From positions 1-64,000 of the forward strand of contig JAIXOX010000117.1 of NCBI GenBank assembly GCA_027486555.1: DNA of 64,000 bases, given 5' to 3'. Each line of letters starts with the position of its first letter. The first letter of the stretch is position 1. The translations under genes were made by a program, and so were the position numbers. The notes below the pieces were generated by a model. The model saw only the letters and a list, made by a program, of their open reading frames with translations. It ran no database searches and was not told the origin of the DNA. This DNA comes from Comamonadaceae bacterium. Its GTDB lineage: Bacteria; Pseudomonadota; Gammaproteobacteria; Burkholderiales; Burkholderiaceae_C. Positions 51,733-60,035 of the stretch are shown here, piece after piece.

Positions 51733-51890
51733 TGTCATGTCCAAGTGTCCGCAACAGTTTTCATGTGGAATTTCAACCCCTATTTTTTCAAAGACCTGCC
51801 TCTCGGGGCTGATCTTTGATAGGGTTGCGGCACTTTTTTGACTGCGCTGTGCCTGCTTTTTGCACAAAAGCTGCCACTCGCGCATACATT

Positions 51891-51920
51891 GCCCCTGCCC
51901 CTGCCCCTGCCCCTGCCCCT
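51891..51920. repeat. Five tandem copies of GCCCCT
   Basis: A perfect hexanucleotide tandem of five units lies in the IS region downstream of the transposase. The second IS copy has a single unit at the matching place, so the array expanded after the copies diverged. Confidence 0.9.
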
Positions 51921-51967
51921 TGCGGACAGTGCTGTTGGAGTTGATTTGAAGTCTGGCTCGGACTGGT

Positions 51968-52894
51968 CTACCTCCTGATCCAGTAGCCGCGCATCAGACC
52001 CGCTAGGGCTTGCAATGGTGTCACATTCTTGATCGGCATTTGCCGAAGGTCTCTGGGCCTGAGTCCTGCAAAGTGTTCAGACGGCGCGAGCCCGTTCAGA
52101 TTCTGATGGGGTCTGACGTTGTTGTAGAAAACCCTGAATTCATCGAGCGCGCTTTGCAGTGCCCCTCCACTTGGGATGACCAGTTGCCTAAGCAGTGGCT
52201 TGAGCGTGCCGAACAAACGCTCGATCCTGCCGTTTTGCCAGGGCGCGTGTTTCTGGGTGGTTTGGTGGTGGATGCCCACGATCTTCAAGAAGGCGTTGAA
52301 CAACCAGCTTTTGAACACCGCTTCGTTGTCGGTGCGCAGCTTGCGGGGTTTGCCATGCTGGGCAATGGCCAGGCACACATGCCCCAGCATGGACCAACTG
52401 CACCGCCGGGTGAGCACTTGCAGCCGCAGCGCCAATCGGCTGCCGTAGTCGATGAGGCCGATGGCCGCATGGGTGGTTTTGTGGATGTCCGTGAAGAACG
52501 TCATGTCCATGGCCCAAGTGTGGTTGACCGCCACATCGCGGGGTTTGGCCGATCTGATCTGGCGGCGCAGCTGGGCAATCTCCAGTTGGTGTGATGCGAT
52601 GAGATCGGCCACAAAGGTTTTGCCTACGCTCACACCGGGATGCAATCGGTTGAAAGTGTGGGCCACAGCACGGCAACTGGCGCGGGGCATGTGGGCTTTG
52701 AGGCGTAAGACTTCAAGGCGCAACGAGTAGGGTTTGCGGCGGGTGTCCAACCTCTGCAGTGCACAGGTTTTGGGGCGGCGTGTGTAGTCTGGAGTTTGAT
52801 CAAGGTGAGCAAGGCGAAACAGGCGTTTCAAGCCAAGCCATATTTGCCACATCAGGTTCAAAACGGTGTTTAATATCAAGGCAAAATAGGCCAA
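51968..52894 (-). CDS. IS transposase with rve/DDE integrase core
   Basis: The 308-residue protein has the integrase core with Asp130 (WAMDMTFF), Asp189 (LRTDNEAVF) and Glu225 (QNGRIERLFGTLK). The spacing is the DD(35)E pattern of IS3/IS481-like elements. N-terminal residues 45-110 resemble a helix-turn-helix region. It is full length without frameshift, so the enzyme may be active. The frame ends with the WIRR stop at 51968. Confidence 0.88.
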   Translation of the reverse strand: MAYFALILNTVLNLMWQIWLGLKRLFRLAHLDQTPDYTRRPKTCALQRLDTRRKPYSLRLEVLRLKAHMPRASCRAVAHTFNRLHPGVSVGKTFVADLIASHQLEIAQLRRQIRSAKPRDVAVNHTWAMDMTFFTDIHKTTHAAIGLIDYGSRLALRLQVLTRRCSWSMLGHVCLAIAQHGKPRKLRTDNEAVFKSWLFNAFLKIVGIHHQTTQKHAPWQNGRIERLFGTLKPLLRQLVIPSGGALQSALDEFRVFYNNVRPHQNLNGLAPSEHFAGLRPRDLRQMPIKNVTPLQALAGLMRGYWIRR

Positions 52895-52918
52895 TTATTA
52901 GACCTAAATATTTGCATT

Positions 52919-53402
52919 TTGTCGCCAGACCATTTCAAGACCCGGCACCGCCGAACCATCGCCCAAGCGGCCCTGCTGGTCTATGTTCTGAACCCCTTGC
53001 TGGTCACAGCACAAGTCATCATCCATGCAGGGGAGGGCAAGCTCTACAACAACGGCAGCGTCATCTTGGCAGGCACGGCGCAAGGCGATGTGGACAACCT
53101 GGCTGACTCGTTCGTCACCCGCACCGAAGCGCCTAACCAGGGCCAATTGGCGGGCAGCTACAAGCTCAACCCCCCGGTGTACGACCTGGGCAAAAACACG
53201 GTGGTCGTGGAAGAAAAACTCATCAATTACTCAGACGTGGTCACCCGCGCCTTCTTCCAGTCGGCGGGCCTGACCGGGGTTAGCCACCGTGTGGTTTGCC
53301 GGCCCCTCGGGGTATGCGGCAGCGGCTGGAGAGGTGGTCGGCACAGGCGTGACGCCACCATGGCCTCGGCAGCAGCGACAGCGGCGTTTGGGCCGTTTCT
53401 GA
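52919..53402 (+). pseudogene. Fragment of an exported protein, frameshifted
   Basis: From 52919 (TTG) the frame reads KTRHRRTIAQAALLVYVLNP, like a signal anchor, followed by beta-rich sequence (LYNNGSVILAG, DVDNLADSFV) reminiscent of secreted adhesins. Near 53290 coding character moves to the next frame, which reads FAGPSGYAAAAGEVVGTG and stops at 53402. It starts right at the edge of the IS, so the 5' end is probably lost. Family not recognised with confidence. Confidence 0.4.
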
Positions 53403-53453
53403 AAGGTGATCACAAACTGTGATCACCTGGGGAGCTGCTTGGATGGGTGCCGT

Positions 53454-53876
53454 TTAAAGCGATTCCAGCACCCGTTGCAAGCCTTGTGCGGGCGTCAATA
53501 TCGGTATTCCCTCAAAGCTTGCCAGGCACAGCAAATCATCATCGCCCGAGATCACGATATTGACCTTCGCGGCAACGGCCAGCGCCAACACCGCGTCATC
53601 ATCCTTGTCGCGACACACCGGCTTCGCCAGGGGTGGCGGATCAATCACTTCCGCTAACAGCCGCACCTCGGCCAACGTCTGCGCCCGTGACGTATGGGTG
53701 CGCAGCAAAATCACATTGAACTTGGGGCGGTCAATCACGCGGGCCAGTTCCTTCAGCAGTGCTGGACTGCTGATCAGCGACACCGTGCCATTGCGCACAT
53801 GCTCCATGAGTGCATGCGGTGTGCCACTCCAAAGCAAAGCGGATAACAGCACATTTGTATCAATAACTGCGCGCAT
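53454..53876 (-). CDS. PIN-domain toxin
   Basis: The 140-residue protein has RAVIDTNVLLSALLW with Asp6, a Glu in LLKELARVI, RDKDDDAVLALA and SGDDDLLCLASF, the acidic set of PIN nucleases. It belongs to the same toxin group as the protein at 690. It lies 5 bases after the antitoxin gene and forms an operon with that gene and an XRE regulator. Confidence 0.85.
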   Translation of the reverse strand: MRAVIDTNVLLSALLWSGTPHALMEHVRNGTVSLISSPALLKELARVIDRPKFNVILLRTHTSRAQTLAEVRLLAEVIDPPPLAKPVCRDKDDDAVLALAVAAKVNIVISGDDDLLCLASFEGIPILTPAQGLQRVLESL

Positions 53877-53881
53877 CGGGT

Positions 53882-54121
53882 TTAGTTCAACGGCCCGTGC
53901 TCATCGCGCGAGGCCTTTACTTCGGCATTAATTTCTTCCATGGTCAAGGGCTCAATGCCTGCGGCGGCCACGCGGTCGGCAATCGACAGCAGCGAATTGG
54001 CCGCTTCGCGCCTGCGCAGCGCCTCAGTCAGCAGCCGGTCTAGAGCCTGCGGTGTCAGCAAGCCCGCAGCGCGTGCTGCCTGTGCGGTGCCATCGGGCAA
54101 TTCAATTTGAAACGTGGTCAT
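53882..54121 (-). CDS. Antitoxin of the PIN toxin
   Basis: The 79-residue protein begins TTFQIELPDGTAQAARAAGL, contains a RRREAANSLLSI helix and an acidic tail (EEINAEVKASRDEHGPLN). The size, position just upstream of a PIN gene and charge pattern identify it as the antitoxin. It overlaps the XRE gene by ATGA. Confidence 0.78.
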   Translation of the reverse strand: MTTFQIELPDGTAQAARAAGLLTPQALDRLLTEALRRREAANSLLSIADRVAAAGIEPLTMEEINAEVKASRDEHGPLN

Positions 54122-54558
54122 GCCTGGGCCTCCTGGGTGTTGGATGGTTGATTGCGCGGTAGGCGCGGTTTTGTCTCTGGGTTGGTGCGCGCCTTCAATT
54201 GTTGCTTCAACTTTTCAGCCTCGATGAACGAGTCCAGTAGCTGCGTGATCTGGCGCTTGGCCTTGGGGTCGAACTTGTCGATCTCCAATAACCGGCGCTC
54301 CAGGCGGTTGGTGGCAATGCGCTTGGGGGTGCGCTGCTCACTCAAACCCAAGAGCACATCCACGCTCAACCCCAGCACAGTGGCCATTTGCGGCAACAAA
54401 TGGGCCGGAGCCTGTGCATCAGGTGCCTCGTAGTAAGCCACCATGCGCTGGGTAATGTCCAGCTCAGCAGCAAACTCCACCTGGGTGTAACCAGCGGTTT
54501 TGCGCAATTGCGCCAAGCGCTCACCAAAGCTTTGCATCACGGGTGTCTTTCGTTTCAT
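54118..54558 (-). CDS. XRE-family transcriptional regulator
   Basis: The 146-residue protein has an N-terminal HTH_3 domain at about residues 9-62: FGERLAQLRKTAGYTQVEFA, then AELDITQRMVAYYEAPD. The helical C-terminus is Lys/Arg-rich. ATG 54558 has GGAGAAGG upstream; longer in-frame starts lack a site. It heads the three-gene regulator/antitoxin/toxin operon and probably binds the perfect palindrome 61 bases upstream. Confidence 0.82.
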   Translation of the reverse strand: MKRKTPVMQSFGERLAQLRKTAGYTQVEFAAELDITQRMVAYYEAPDAQAPAHLLPQMATVLGLSVDVLLGLSEQRTPKRIATNRLERRLLEIDKFDPKAKRQITQLLDSFIEAEKLKQQLKARTNPETKPRLPRNQPSNTQEAQA

Positions 54559-54619
54559 GGGCCTTCTCCGCAACAGAAGGCCCCATTCTAGAGCTGATTC
54601 AGTCATCGGCTTGATTAAC

Positions 54620-54636
54620 TATACGATAATCGTATA
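54620..54636. promoter_or_regulatory. 17-bp perfect palindrome, XRE operator candidate
   Basis: TATACGAT-A-ATCGTATA is perfectly palindromic around one base. On the minus strand it overlaps TATA-type -10 sequences upstream of the XRE gene, with TTGTAC (54660 to 54655) as a possible -35. Autorepression is the simplest reading. Confidence 0.65.
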
Positions 54637-54648
54637 CCATCGCATCAG

Positions 54649-55018
54649 TGTAATGTACAAGTGTCCGCAACACTTTTTGCGTTGAATTTCCCTCCTTTTT
54701 TTAAATATCATCCTCTCGGGGCTGGTTGTTGATGGGGTTGCGGCACTCTTTTGTTTTGCGCTGTGCTTGCTTTTTCTGCAAAAGCCGATACGCACGCAGG
54801 CATTAATCCTGCCCCTTGCGGGCCGTGTTATCAGTGCTGATTTGAAGTCTTGCTTGCGGCGATCTACCGCCTGATCCAGTAACCGCGCATCAAGCCTGTC
54901 AAGGCTTGCACTGGCGTCACATTCTTGATGGGCATTTGCCGAATATCGGTTGGTCTGAGTCCTTCAAAGTGTTCGGTCGGCGTGAGCACTTGCAGGCGCA
55001 GCGCCAAGCGTGAACCGT
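54649..55018 (-). mobile_element. Remnant of a second IS copy, internally deleted
   Basis: From TGTAATGT (54649) the sequence parallels 51733-52090 with many substitutions (CAAGTGTCCGCAACA, CTCTCGGGGCTG, GTTGCGGCAC, GATCCAGTAACCGCGCATCA). It then jumps to sequence matching about 52417 (TGAGCACTTGCA). More than 300 bases of the transposase gene are missing. It ends within about 5 bases of the tadC stop codon. No functional frame remains. Confidence 0.75.
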
Positions 55019-55020
55019 GC

Positions 55021-55986
55021 TCAGCTGCCCGCCGCTCTGGAAAATTGCTTGGACAGTGTCACGACAACGGGTCCAACCAGAACCGTGAGCAAGGATGGGA
55101 AGACACAAAAAATCAGCGGGATCAGCAATTTGACCGGCAGTTTGGCCGCAGCTTCTTCGGCCCGCAAACGACGCTGCGATCTCAAGGCATCGGAATGGAC
55201 CAGCAAAGAGTCCGAGACACTGGAGCCAAAACGATCCGCTTGAATCAAGACCGAAACCAAGGCGTCAATGTCTTTCAATCCAACGCGCTCAGACAGGCTG
55301 CGCAGTGCCTCTGCCCGTGAAGAGCCTGACCGAAGGGCCAGTCCAGTCAAGGCAAATTCCTCAGACAATTCGGGGCGCGCATAACGCATTTCACGGCCCA
55401 CGCGTTCCATGGCGGCGTCCAGTCCCAAACCGGCTTGCACACACACACGCAGCAAATCCAAGGCATCGGCAAAGGCATGCAGCAAAGCCAACTGCCTGCG
55501 TTGAACACGCATCTTGACAAACCCATTGGGCAAGTAATAACCGGCAGCAGCGCAAGCAATGAGCAAACTGGTGCGCACCATGGTGTCCAAGGTCCATGAG
55601 TTGCCCGCCATCACGAGCCAAGCCACGGCAGGCAGCAGCAGTGTCAGCAAAGTTTTGCTGGTGAAATAAATTTGCAGTGCTGTGGATGTGCGCCAACCGG
55701 CATGCGCAAACTGCCGTTTCAGGGGCGAAGGCGCATCGCTTGGTGCATCAGAAGAGCCTCCCGAAAAACTGGCAGCCCAAGGGCTGAACCACAACAAGGC
55801 CAACATCGATCGATTTTTGGCGCGACCCCATGCAAGGTTGGGTGTGGGCTTGTTGGCGTTCATCAGCTTTGCCAGACGCTCGTGTCCAGGCTTGGGCAGC
55901 CAAAGACTCAACACGACCAAACTCAGGCTCAGCGTCAAAGCAAAAACAATCGCCACAAACACAAAGGAAAAAGAGCTCATGGCCAT
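55021..55986 (-). CDS. tadC: Tad pilus inner-membrane protein TadC
   Basis: The 321-residue protein is a GspF/T2SSF-type membrane protein with an N-terminal TM (about 8-30), two TMs near 110-160 and a C-terminal TM near 285-312. The T2SSF core has HAFADALDLLRVCVQAGLGLDAAMERV and ADRFGSSVSDSLLVHSDALR. With TadB it forms the platform for Flp pilus assembly. The C-terminus seems complete although an IS remnant abuts the stop. Confidence 0.88.
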   Translation of the reverse strand: MAMSSFSFVFVAIVFALTLSLSLVVLSLWLPKPGHERLAKLMNANKPTPNLAWGRAKNRSMLALLWFSPWAASFSGGSSDAPSDAPSPLKRQFAHAGWRTSTALQIYFTSKTLLTLLLPAVAWLVMAGNSWTLDTMVRTSLLIACAAAGYYLPNGFVKMRVQRRQLALLHAFADALDLLRVCVQAGLGLDAAMERVGREMRYARPELSEEFALTGLALRSGSSRAEALRSLSERVGLKDIDALVSVLIQADRFGSSVSDSLLVHSDALRSQRRLRAEEAAAKLPVKLLIPLIFCVFPSLLTVLVGPVVVTLSKQFSRAAGS

Positions 55987-56002
55987 CCTTCTAAATCGGT
56001 CA

Positions 56003-56977
56003 TCAAACGCGGATCTTGATCAGTCGCCACATCCAGAAAATGCCCACGACCATCAAACACAATGAGGTGTAGACCATTTTTAAGCCCGTGGGATCGGTCC
56101 AGAGTTTGGAGATGAAGCCGGGGCTGAGCAGGCTCATCAAGGCCGCGAGTGCAAAGGGCATGACCGACAAAATTACAGCAGAGATGCGGCCTTCAGCCGA
56201 CAAAACACGGACAAGACCTGCGATTTTTTGTCGCTTGCGGATCAGCTGGGCGGTGTTTTGAAGGACCTCGGCCAAGTTGCCGCCCGTCTCGCTTTGGATG
56301 ATGACGGCCACCACAAAGTACCGAATGTCTTCACTCGCCACCCGGTTGGACAAGGATTGCAAGGCTTGCGAGCTGCTGACCCCAAAATTGATTTCATCAA
56401 ACACGTTGCGCAGTTCGGTGGACAAAGGCGCTGGACTGTCTTTGGCTGCAATTTGCAGGGCACTGATGAAGGCGTGCCCCGCTTGCATGGACCGTGCAAT
56501 CAGATCCAGGGCATCGGGCAGGGCGTTGCCGATGTGGTCCATGCGTTGAGTTCGGTGGTGGTTCAATAGTGTCCAGAGCAGCACGACACCCATGGGTGAG
56601 AACAACCACACGAGCCAAGCAGGCCAGTTCAGGCTCAGCCCGACCAAGAGGCTGGTCAAAACAAGCGCCATGACCCCAGCCGCGATTTGACCCACACTCA
56701 GTTTCAAGCCGCTCTGGAGCAAAAAAATGTCCAGCTGCGATATGCCCGGTAGGGTTTGCAAGCTATTTTCGGCCCAATGCCACTGACTGAGCCGCCGTCG
56801 GGGCCGCAAACTCAGCGAGGATGAATGCACTTTCGCCGGCTCTGAAGATGCCAAACGCTGTGCCAAGGCTTTGTAGCGGGGGTCAAACCATTGCTGCCAA
56901 ATGTCTCTCAGGCCCCAAACGAGCGCGCCGATGCACATCGCTGTCAGCGATAAAAAGGTGATGTAGGCCGCGCTCAT
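56003..56977 (-). CDS. tadB: Tad pilus inner-membrane protein TadB
   Basis: The 324-residue protein is the second GspF-type platform subunit. LPDALDLIARSMQAGHAFISALQIA and SETGGNLAEVLQNTAQLIRKRQKI are the T2SSF core; hydrophobic helices lie near the N-terminus, 100-140 and the C-terminus. ATG 56977 is taken; an upstream in-frame TTG overlaps the cpaF end. Order cpaF-tadB-tadC is standard. Confidence 0.88.
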   Translation of the reverse strand: MSAAYITFLSLTAMCIGALVWGLRDIWQQWFDPRYKALAQRLASSEPAKVHSSSLSLRPRRRLSQWHWAENSLQTLPGISQLDIFLLQSGLKLSVGQIAAGVMALVLTSLLVGLSLNWPAWLVWLFSPMGVVLLWTLLNHHRTQRMDHIGNALPDALDLIARSMQAGHAFISALQIAAKDSPAPLSTELRNVFDEINFGVSSSQALQSLSNRVASEDIRYFVVAVIIQSETGGNLAEVLQNTAQLIRKRQKIAGLVRVLSAEGRISAVILSVMPFALAALMSLLSPGFISKLWTDPTGLKMVYTSLCLMVVGIFWMWRLIKIRV

Positions 56978-56979
56978 GG

Positions 56980-58350
56980 TCAAGTCCAACGCTTGGCAGG
57001 TTCAAACAACGCATCTTTCAGGACGATGCCGCGTGTCAGCAGGCGCTGGGCAAATTGGGGACGAATGCCAGTGGCCATGAATTGGCCTTGCACGCCGCCC
57101 GTAGGGTTGAGGCCGGTTTGCTCAAATTTGAAAATCTCCTGCATGGTGATCACTTCGCCTTCGATGCCGGTGACTTCCTGGATGCTGGTGATTTTGCGCT
57201 GGCCGTCCGAGAGACGGGAGACTTGAATCACCACCGAAAATGCGGCGCTGATTTGTTGGCGCATGGCCCTCGATTCGGCCTTGAGACCCGCTATGCCCAG
57301 CATGTGTTCAAGGCGGGTCAGTGCGTCTCTTGCGGAGTTGGCATGAATGGTGGTCATGGAGCCGTCGTGGCCTGTGTTCATGGCCTGCAGCATGTCCAGC
57401 ACCTCCGCCCCACGCACCTCTCCCATGATGATGCGATCGGGGCGCATGCGCAAACTGTTGCGCAGCAAGTCACGCTGCGTGATCTCGCCTTTGCCCTCGA
57501 TGTTGGGAGGGCGCGACTCCATGCGGATGACGTGCGGTTGTTGCAGCTGCAATTCGGCCGCGTCCTCGATGGTGATGATCCGCTCATCTGCAGGAATGCT
57601 CGAAGACATGACATTGAGCAGCGTGGTTTTGCCGCTGCCTGTGCCGCCCGAAACCAGCATGTTCAGTTTTGCTTTGACCAGGCCCTGAAGGAATTCGGCC
57701 ATTCCTTCGGTCAGTGTGCTCCTGCGGATCAGGTCCAGCATGGTGAAAGGGATCACGGAAAATCGGCGAATGGACAGCAAGGGGCCATCCAGCGCCAAGG
57801 GGGCAATGACGGCATTCACGCGCGAACCATCTGGCAAGCGCGCATCGACCATGGGGCTCATTTCATCCACGCGCCGGCCAATGCGTGAAACGATGCGGTC
57901 AATCACCCGCAGCAGATGGGCATCGTCTTCAAATTGGATGTTCGTGGCCACGATCTTGCCGTGTCGTTCGGCATACACCTTGTGGGGGCCATTGACCAAA
58001 ATGTCTGACACGGTGGGGTCGGCCAAAAGAGGTTCGATGGGGCCCAGGCCCAGCATCTCGTCTTGTATGGCCTGGATGACTGTCTGGCGTTCAGTCACGT
58101 TCAAGGCCATTTTGTGTTTGACCATGAGTTCTTCGGTCAGGTTTTTCAGCTCGGGCCGTAAACGCTCTGCGGGCATGCTTTCCAGCCGTTGCCAATCCAT
58201 GCGAGACAAAATTTCCTGATGTATGCGTGTTTTTAATTCATCCAGATGCAAGTCCGATTCTTGAGCCATGGGTGCCAGCAGGGGGGCAGGCCGTTGCTCA
58301 AGGCCTGCAGACGACATTGTTTCAAACTGCGATCGAAGATTGGGTTTCAC
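56980..58350 (-). CDS. cpaF: Tad pilus assembly ATPase CpaF/TadA
   Basis: The 456-residue secretion ATPase has Walker [13 protein letters not shown], the Asp box [20 protein letters not shown], Walker B-like [14 protein letters not shown] and the His box MTTIHANSA. It powers extension, and probably retraction, of Flp pili at the cytoplasmic face of TadBC. The N-terminal domain (about residues 30-150) matches CpaF. Full length. Confidence 0.93.
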   Translation of the reverse strand: MKPNLRSQFETMSSAGLEQRPAPLLAPMAQESDLHLDELKTRIHQEILSRMDWQRLESMPAERLRPELKNLTEELMVKHKMALNVTERQTVIQAIQDEMLGLGPIEPLLADPTVSDILVNGPHKVYAERHGKIVATNIQFEDDAHLLRVIDRIVSRIGRRVDEMSPMVDARLPDGSRVNAVIAPLALDGPLLSIRRFSVIPFTMLDLIRRSTLTEGMAEFLQGLVKAKLNMLVSGGTGSGKTTLLNVMSSSIPADERIITIEDAAELQLQQPHVIRMESRPPNIEGKGEITQRDLLRNSLRMRPDRIIMGEVRGAEVLDMLQAMNTGHDGSMTTIHANSARDALTRLEHMLGIAGLKAESRAMRQQISAAFSVVIQVSRLSDGQRKITSIQEVTGIEGEVITMQEIFKFEQTGLNPTGGVQGQFMATGIRPQFAQRLLTRGIVLKDALFEPAKRWT

Positions 58351-58398
58351 AAATCAGCCTTGTCGAAAAGAAGCCATGAGGTGATGCGCAAGCAGGGT

Positions 58399-59631
58399 TC
58401 ATGCATGTTGTCCCATCCAGCGTTGCAACCAATGCCGGTTTTTGGTGGGGGCCGTGTCCAGCAGTGCACCGGCCATTTCGCGCAAAGCGTGCATGACACC
58501 GTTGTGGTCATGCACGGCGGCCAAAGGCTTTCCGGTGTGCAGGGCTTCGTTGACCCACTGGGGGTTGCTGGGAAGGGTGTGTGTGACTTTCAGTCCAACC
58601 GCTTTTTCCAACTCGGCAACGCTGACCCAGGCCCCCTTGGTGTGCTGGTTGACCAAGAGGCGTAATTTGTTGTCGCCATAGCCCAAGGTCCGCAATGTGC
58701 TGACCAAACGCTGGGCATCGCGCACGTCGGGCGTGTTGCATTGGGTGACGATGTAGATCACATCGGCCATGTCCAGCACCTTCAAAGACAGGATGTTCAG
58801 TGTGCGCGGCAAATCCACCAAAATATGCTCGTATTGGCTTTGGACGATGTCGAGCACTTTTTCGATATCGCGGGCCGTAATGGTCAGGGCACTTTCCATT
58901 TCATGAGGCGCTGCCAGCAAGCCCAGACGAGGTGTAACAGCATGCATGCAACTGGCCAGCAGCTGAATGTCAAGGCGGTCAATTTGCCGCGTCAGGTCAA
59001 ACAGGGAATTGGTGTGGCTGCCACTGCTCAGGTAAAAAGAGGCGTCACCGCACTGAAGATCCATGTCCACAAATGCACAGGATCGGTCGAATTCTGTGGC
59101 CAAAATGTGGCCGATATTGGCGGCGATGAAGCTGCTGCCATTGCCCCCTTTGGTGCCCATGAACGCCATCAGTTTTCCGCGCGGCGGTGAAGCCAAAACG
59201 GCATGGGAGGGCAGCGGGGTGGGTGCTGGGCGAATGGTTTGCAAAGCTGCGCGCGCCGCACCACGCGCTATCCCTTCCAGGATCTCTTGGGGGTTCAGGG
59301 GCAAGGCCAGAACCTCGCGAACACCCGATCGCATGGCTTGCAACAAAAACGCGGGGCTGTTGTCCTCGCTCAGGGCCATGACGTGCAGGTCGGGTCGTGT
59401 GCTGAGCCCGTTTTGAAGCGCAGACAAGTCGTCCTTACTTGTTGTCAAGGGGATGTCAATCAGCAATACATCACCGGCCGCAGCCTCGTGCAGGGTGTGT
59501 TCGATCCAAGGCTGTAAACCTTGGTCAGGGCCACGCACCTTGGAGCTTGTCAAGCTGAGACCACTTTGAAGCAGGGTCTCCCGCAAGGTGTTTTGCGTGG
59601 CTTCATGAGAGGCGATGGCATGAATGAACAT
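58399..59631 (-). CDS. cpaE: Tad pilus localisation ATPase CpaE/TadZ
   Basis: The 410-residue protein has an N-terminal receiver-like domain (residues 1-130) and a ParA/MinD-like ATPase with MGTKGGNGSSFIAANIG as deviant Walker A and VDMDLQCGDASFYL. It positions the Tad machine at a cell pole or site in studied species. Located between the lipoprotein and cpaF genes in the standard order. Confidence 0.88.
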   Translation of the reverse strand: MFIHAIASHEATQNTLRETLLQSGLSLTSSKVRGPDQGLQPWIEHTLHEAAAGDVLLIDIPLTTSKDDLSALQNGLSTRPDLHVMALSEDNSPAFLLQAMRSGVREVLALPLNPQEILEGIARGAARAALQTIRPAPTPLPSHAVLASPPRGKLMAFMGTKGGNGSSFIAANIGHILATEFDRSCAFVDMDLQCGDASFYLSSGSHTNSLFDLTRQIDRLDIQLLASCMHAVTPRLGLLAAPHEMESALTITARDIEKVLDIVQSQYEHILVDLPRTLNILSLKVLDMADVIYIVTQCNTPDVRDAQRLVSTLRTLGYGDNKLRLLVNQHTKGAWVSVAELEKAVGLKVTHTLPSNPQWVNEALHTGKPLAAVHDHNGVMHALREMAGALLDTAPTKNRHWLQRWMGQHA

Positions 59632-59640
59632 GGGGGTCTT

Positions 59641-60012
59641 TCAGGGCGTTTGGATGGAACCCACGCCGATGTGGATGGCCGGTGCGCGCTCGTGTGATTT
59701 TTGATAACTCTGCTGGTATTGCTCAATGGCTGATTTGACCGAGATGCCATCGCTGTCGTGTTCGGTGTTGTATCGGACTGTGCAGGCGGTGTTGTGGTGT
59801 GGCATGGCAAGGTGGACACCCGAGGCCCGGGTGCCGTGCCGGGGGCAGGCCACATCTGCGGGGTGGCGTGTTTGCTGGGTTAGAGCCGCTTGGACGGACT
59901 GACCAAAATGTTGGTCAAGCCAAGTGGGTGATGATTGGCATGCCATGAGAAGAAAGGACATGCCGCACATGTTGATCCATCGGGCTAAATTTTTTGGTGT
60001 GAGCAGGGTCAT
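59641..60012 (-). CDS. Tad-locus lipoprotein (CpaD/RcpB position)
   Basis: The 123-residue protein has a lipoprotein signal ending in the lipobox LLMAC with the lipidated Cys about 23 residues from the start. The mature part has an IEQYQQSYQKSHERAPAIHI tail. Sequence similarity to CpaD is not obvious, but the position between secretin and CpaE is that of the pilotin or lipoprotein subunit. MTLLTPKN at 60012 is favoured over 60045, as it gives a normal signal peptide. Confidence 0.65.
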   Translation of the reverse strand: MTLLTPKNLARWINMCGMSFLLMACQSSPTWLDQHFGQSVQAALTQQTRHPADVACPRHGTRASGVHLAMPHHNTACTVRYNTEHDSDGISVKSAIEQYQQSYQKSHERAPAIHIGVGSIQTP

Positions 60013-60035
60013 GTTGGTGCCTGTGGCGCGACGGA

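Larger units (their letters stand above)
51733..52894 (-). mobile_element. Insertion sequence with DDE transposase, ends not fully defined
   Basis: The right-hand end of the homology is not clear, but the left end is well defined: from TGTCATGT (51733) onward the sequence matches a second copy starting at 54649. The shared edge includes CAAGTGTCCGCAACA, a plausible terminal inverted repeat. The complementary end was not found within 100 bases beyond the transposase start, so this copy may be truncated there. The element carries one transposase gene in minus orientation. Confidence 0.7.

Noticed and set aside
51580-51885. 101-codon minus-strand frame
   Set aside because: Crosses the IS edge, has no family likeness and no ribosome binding site.
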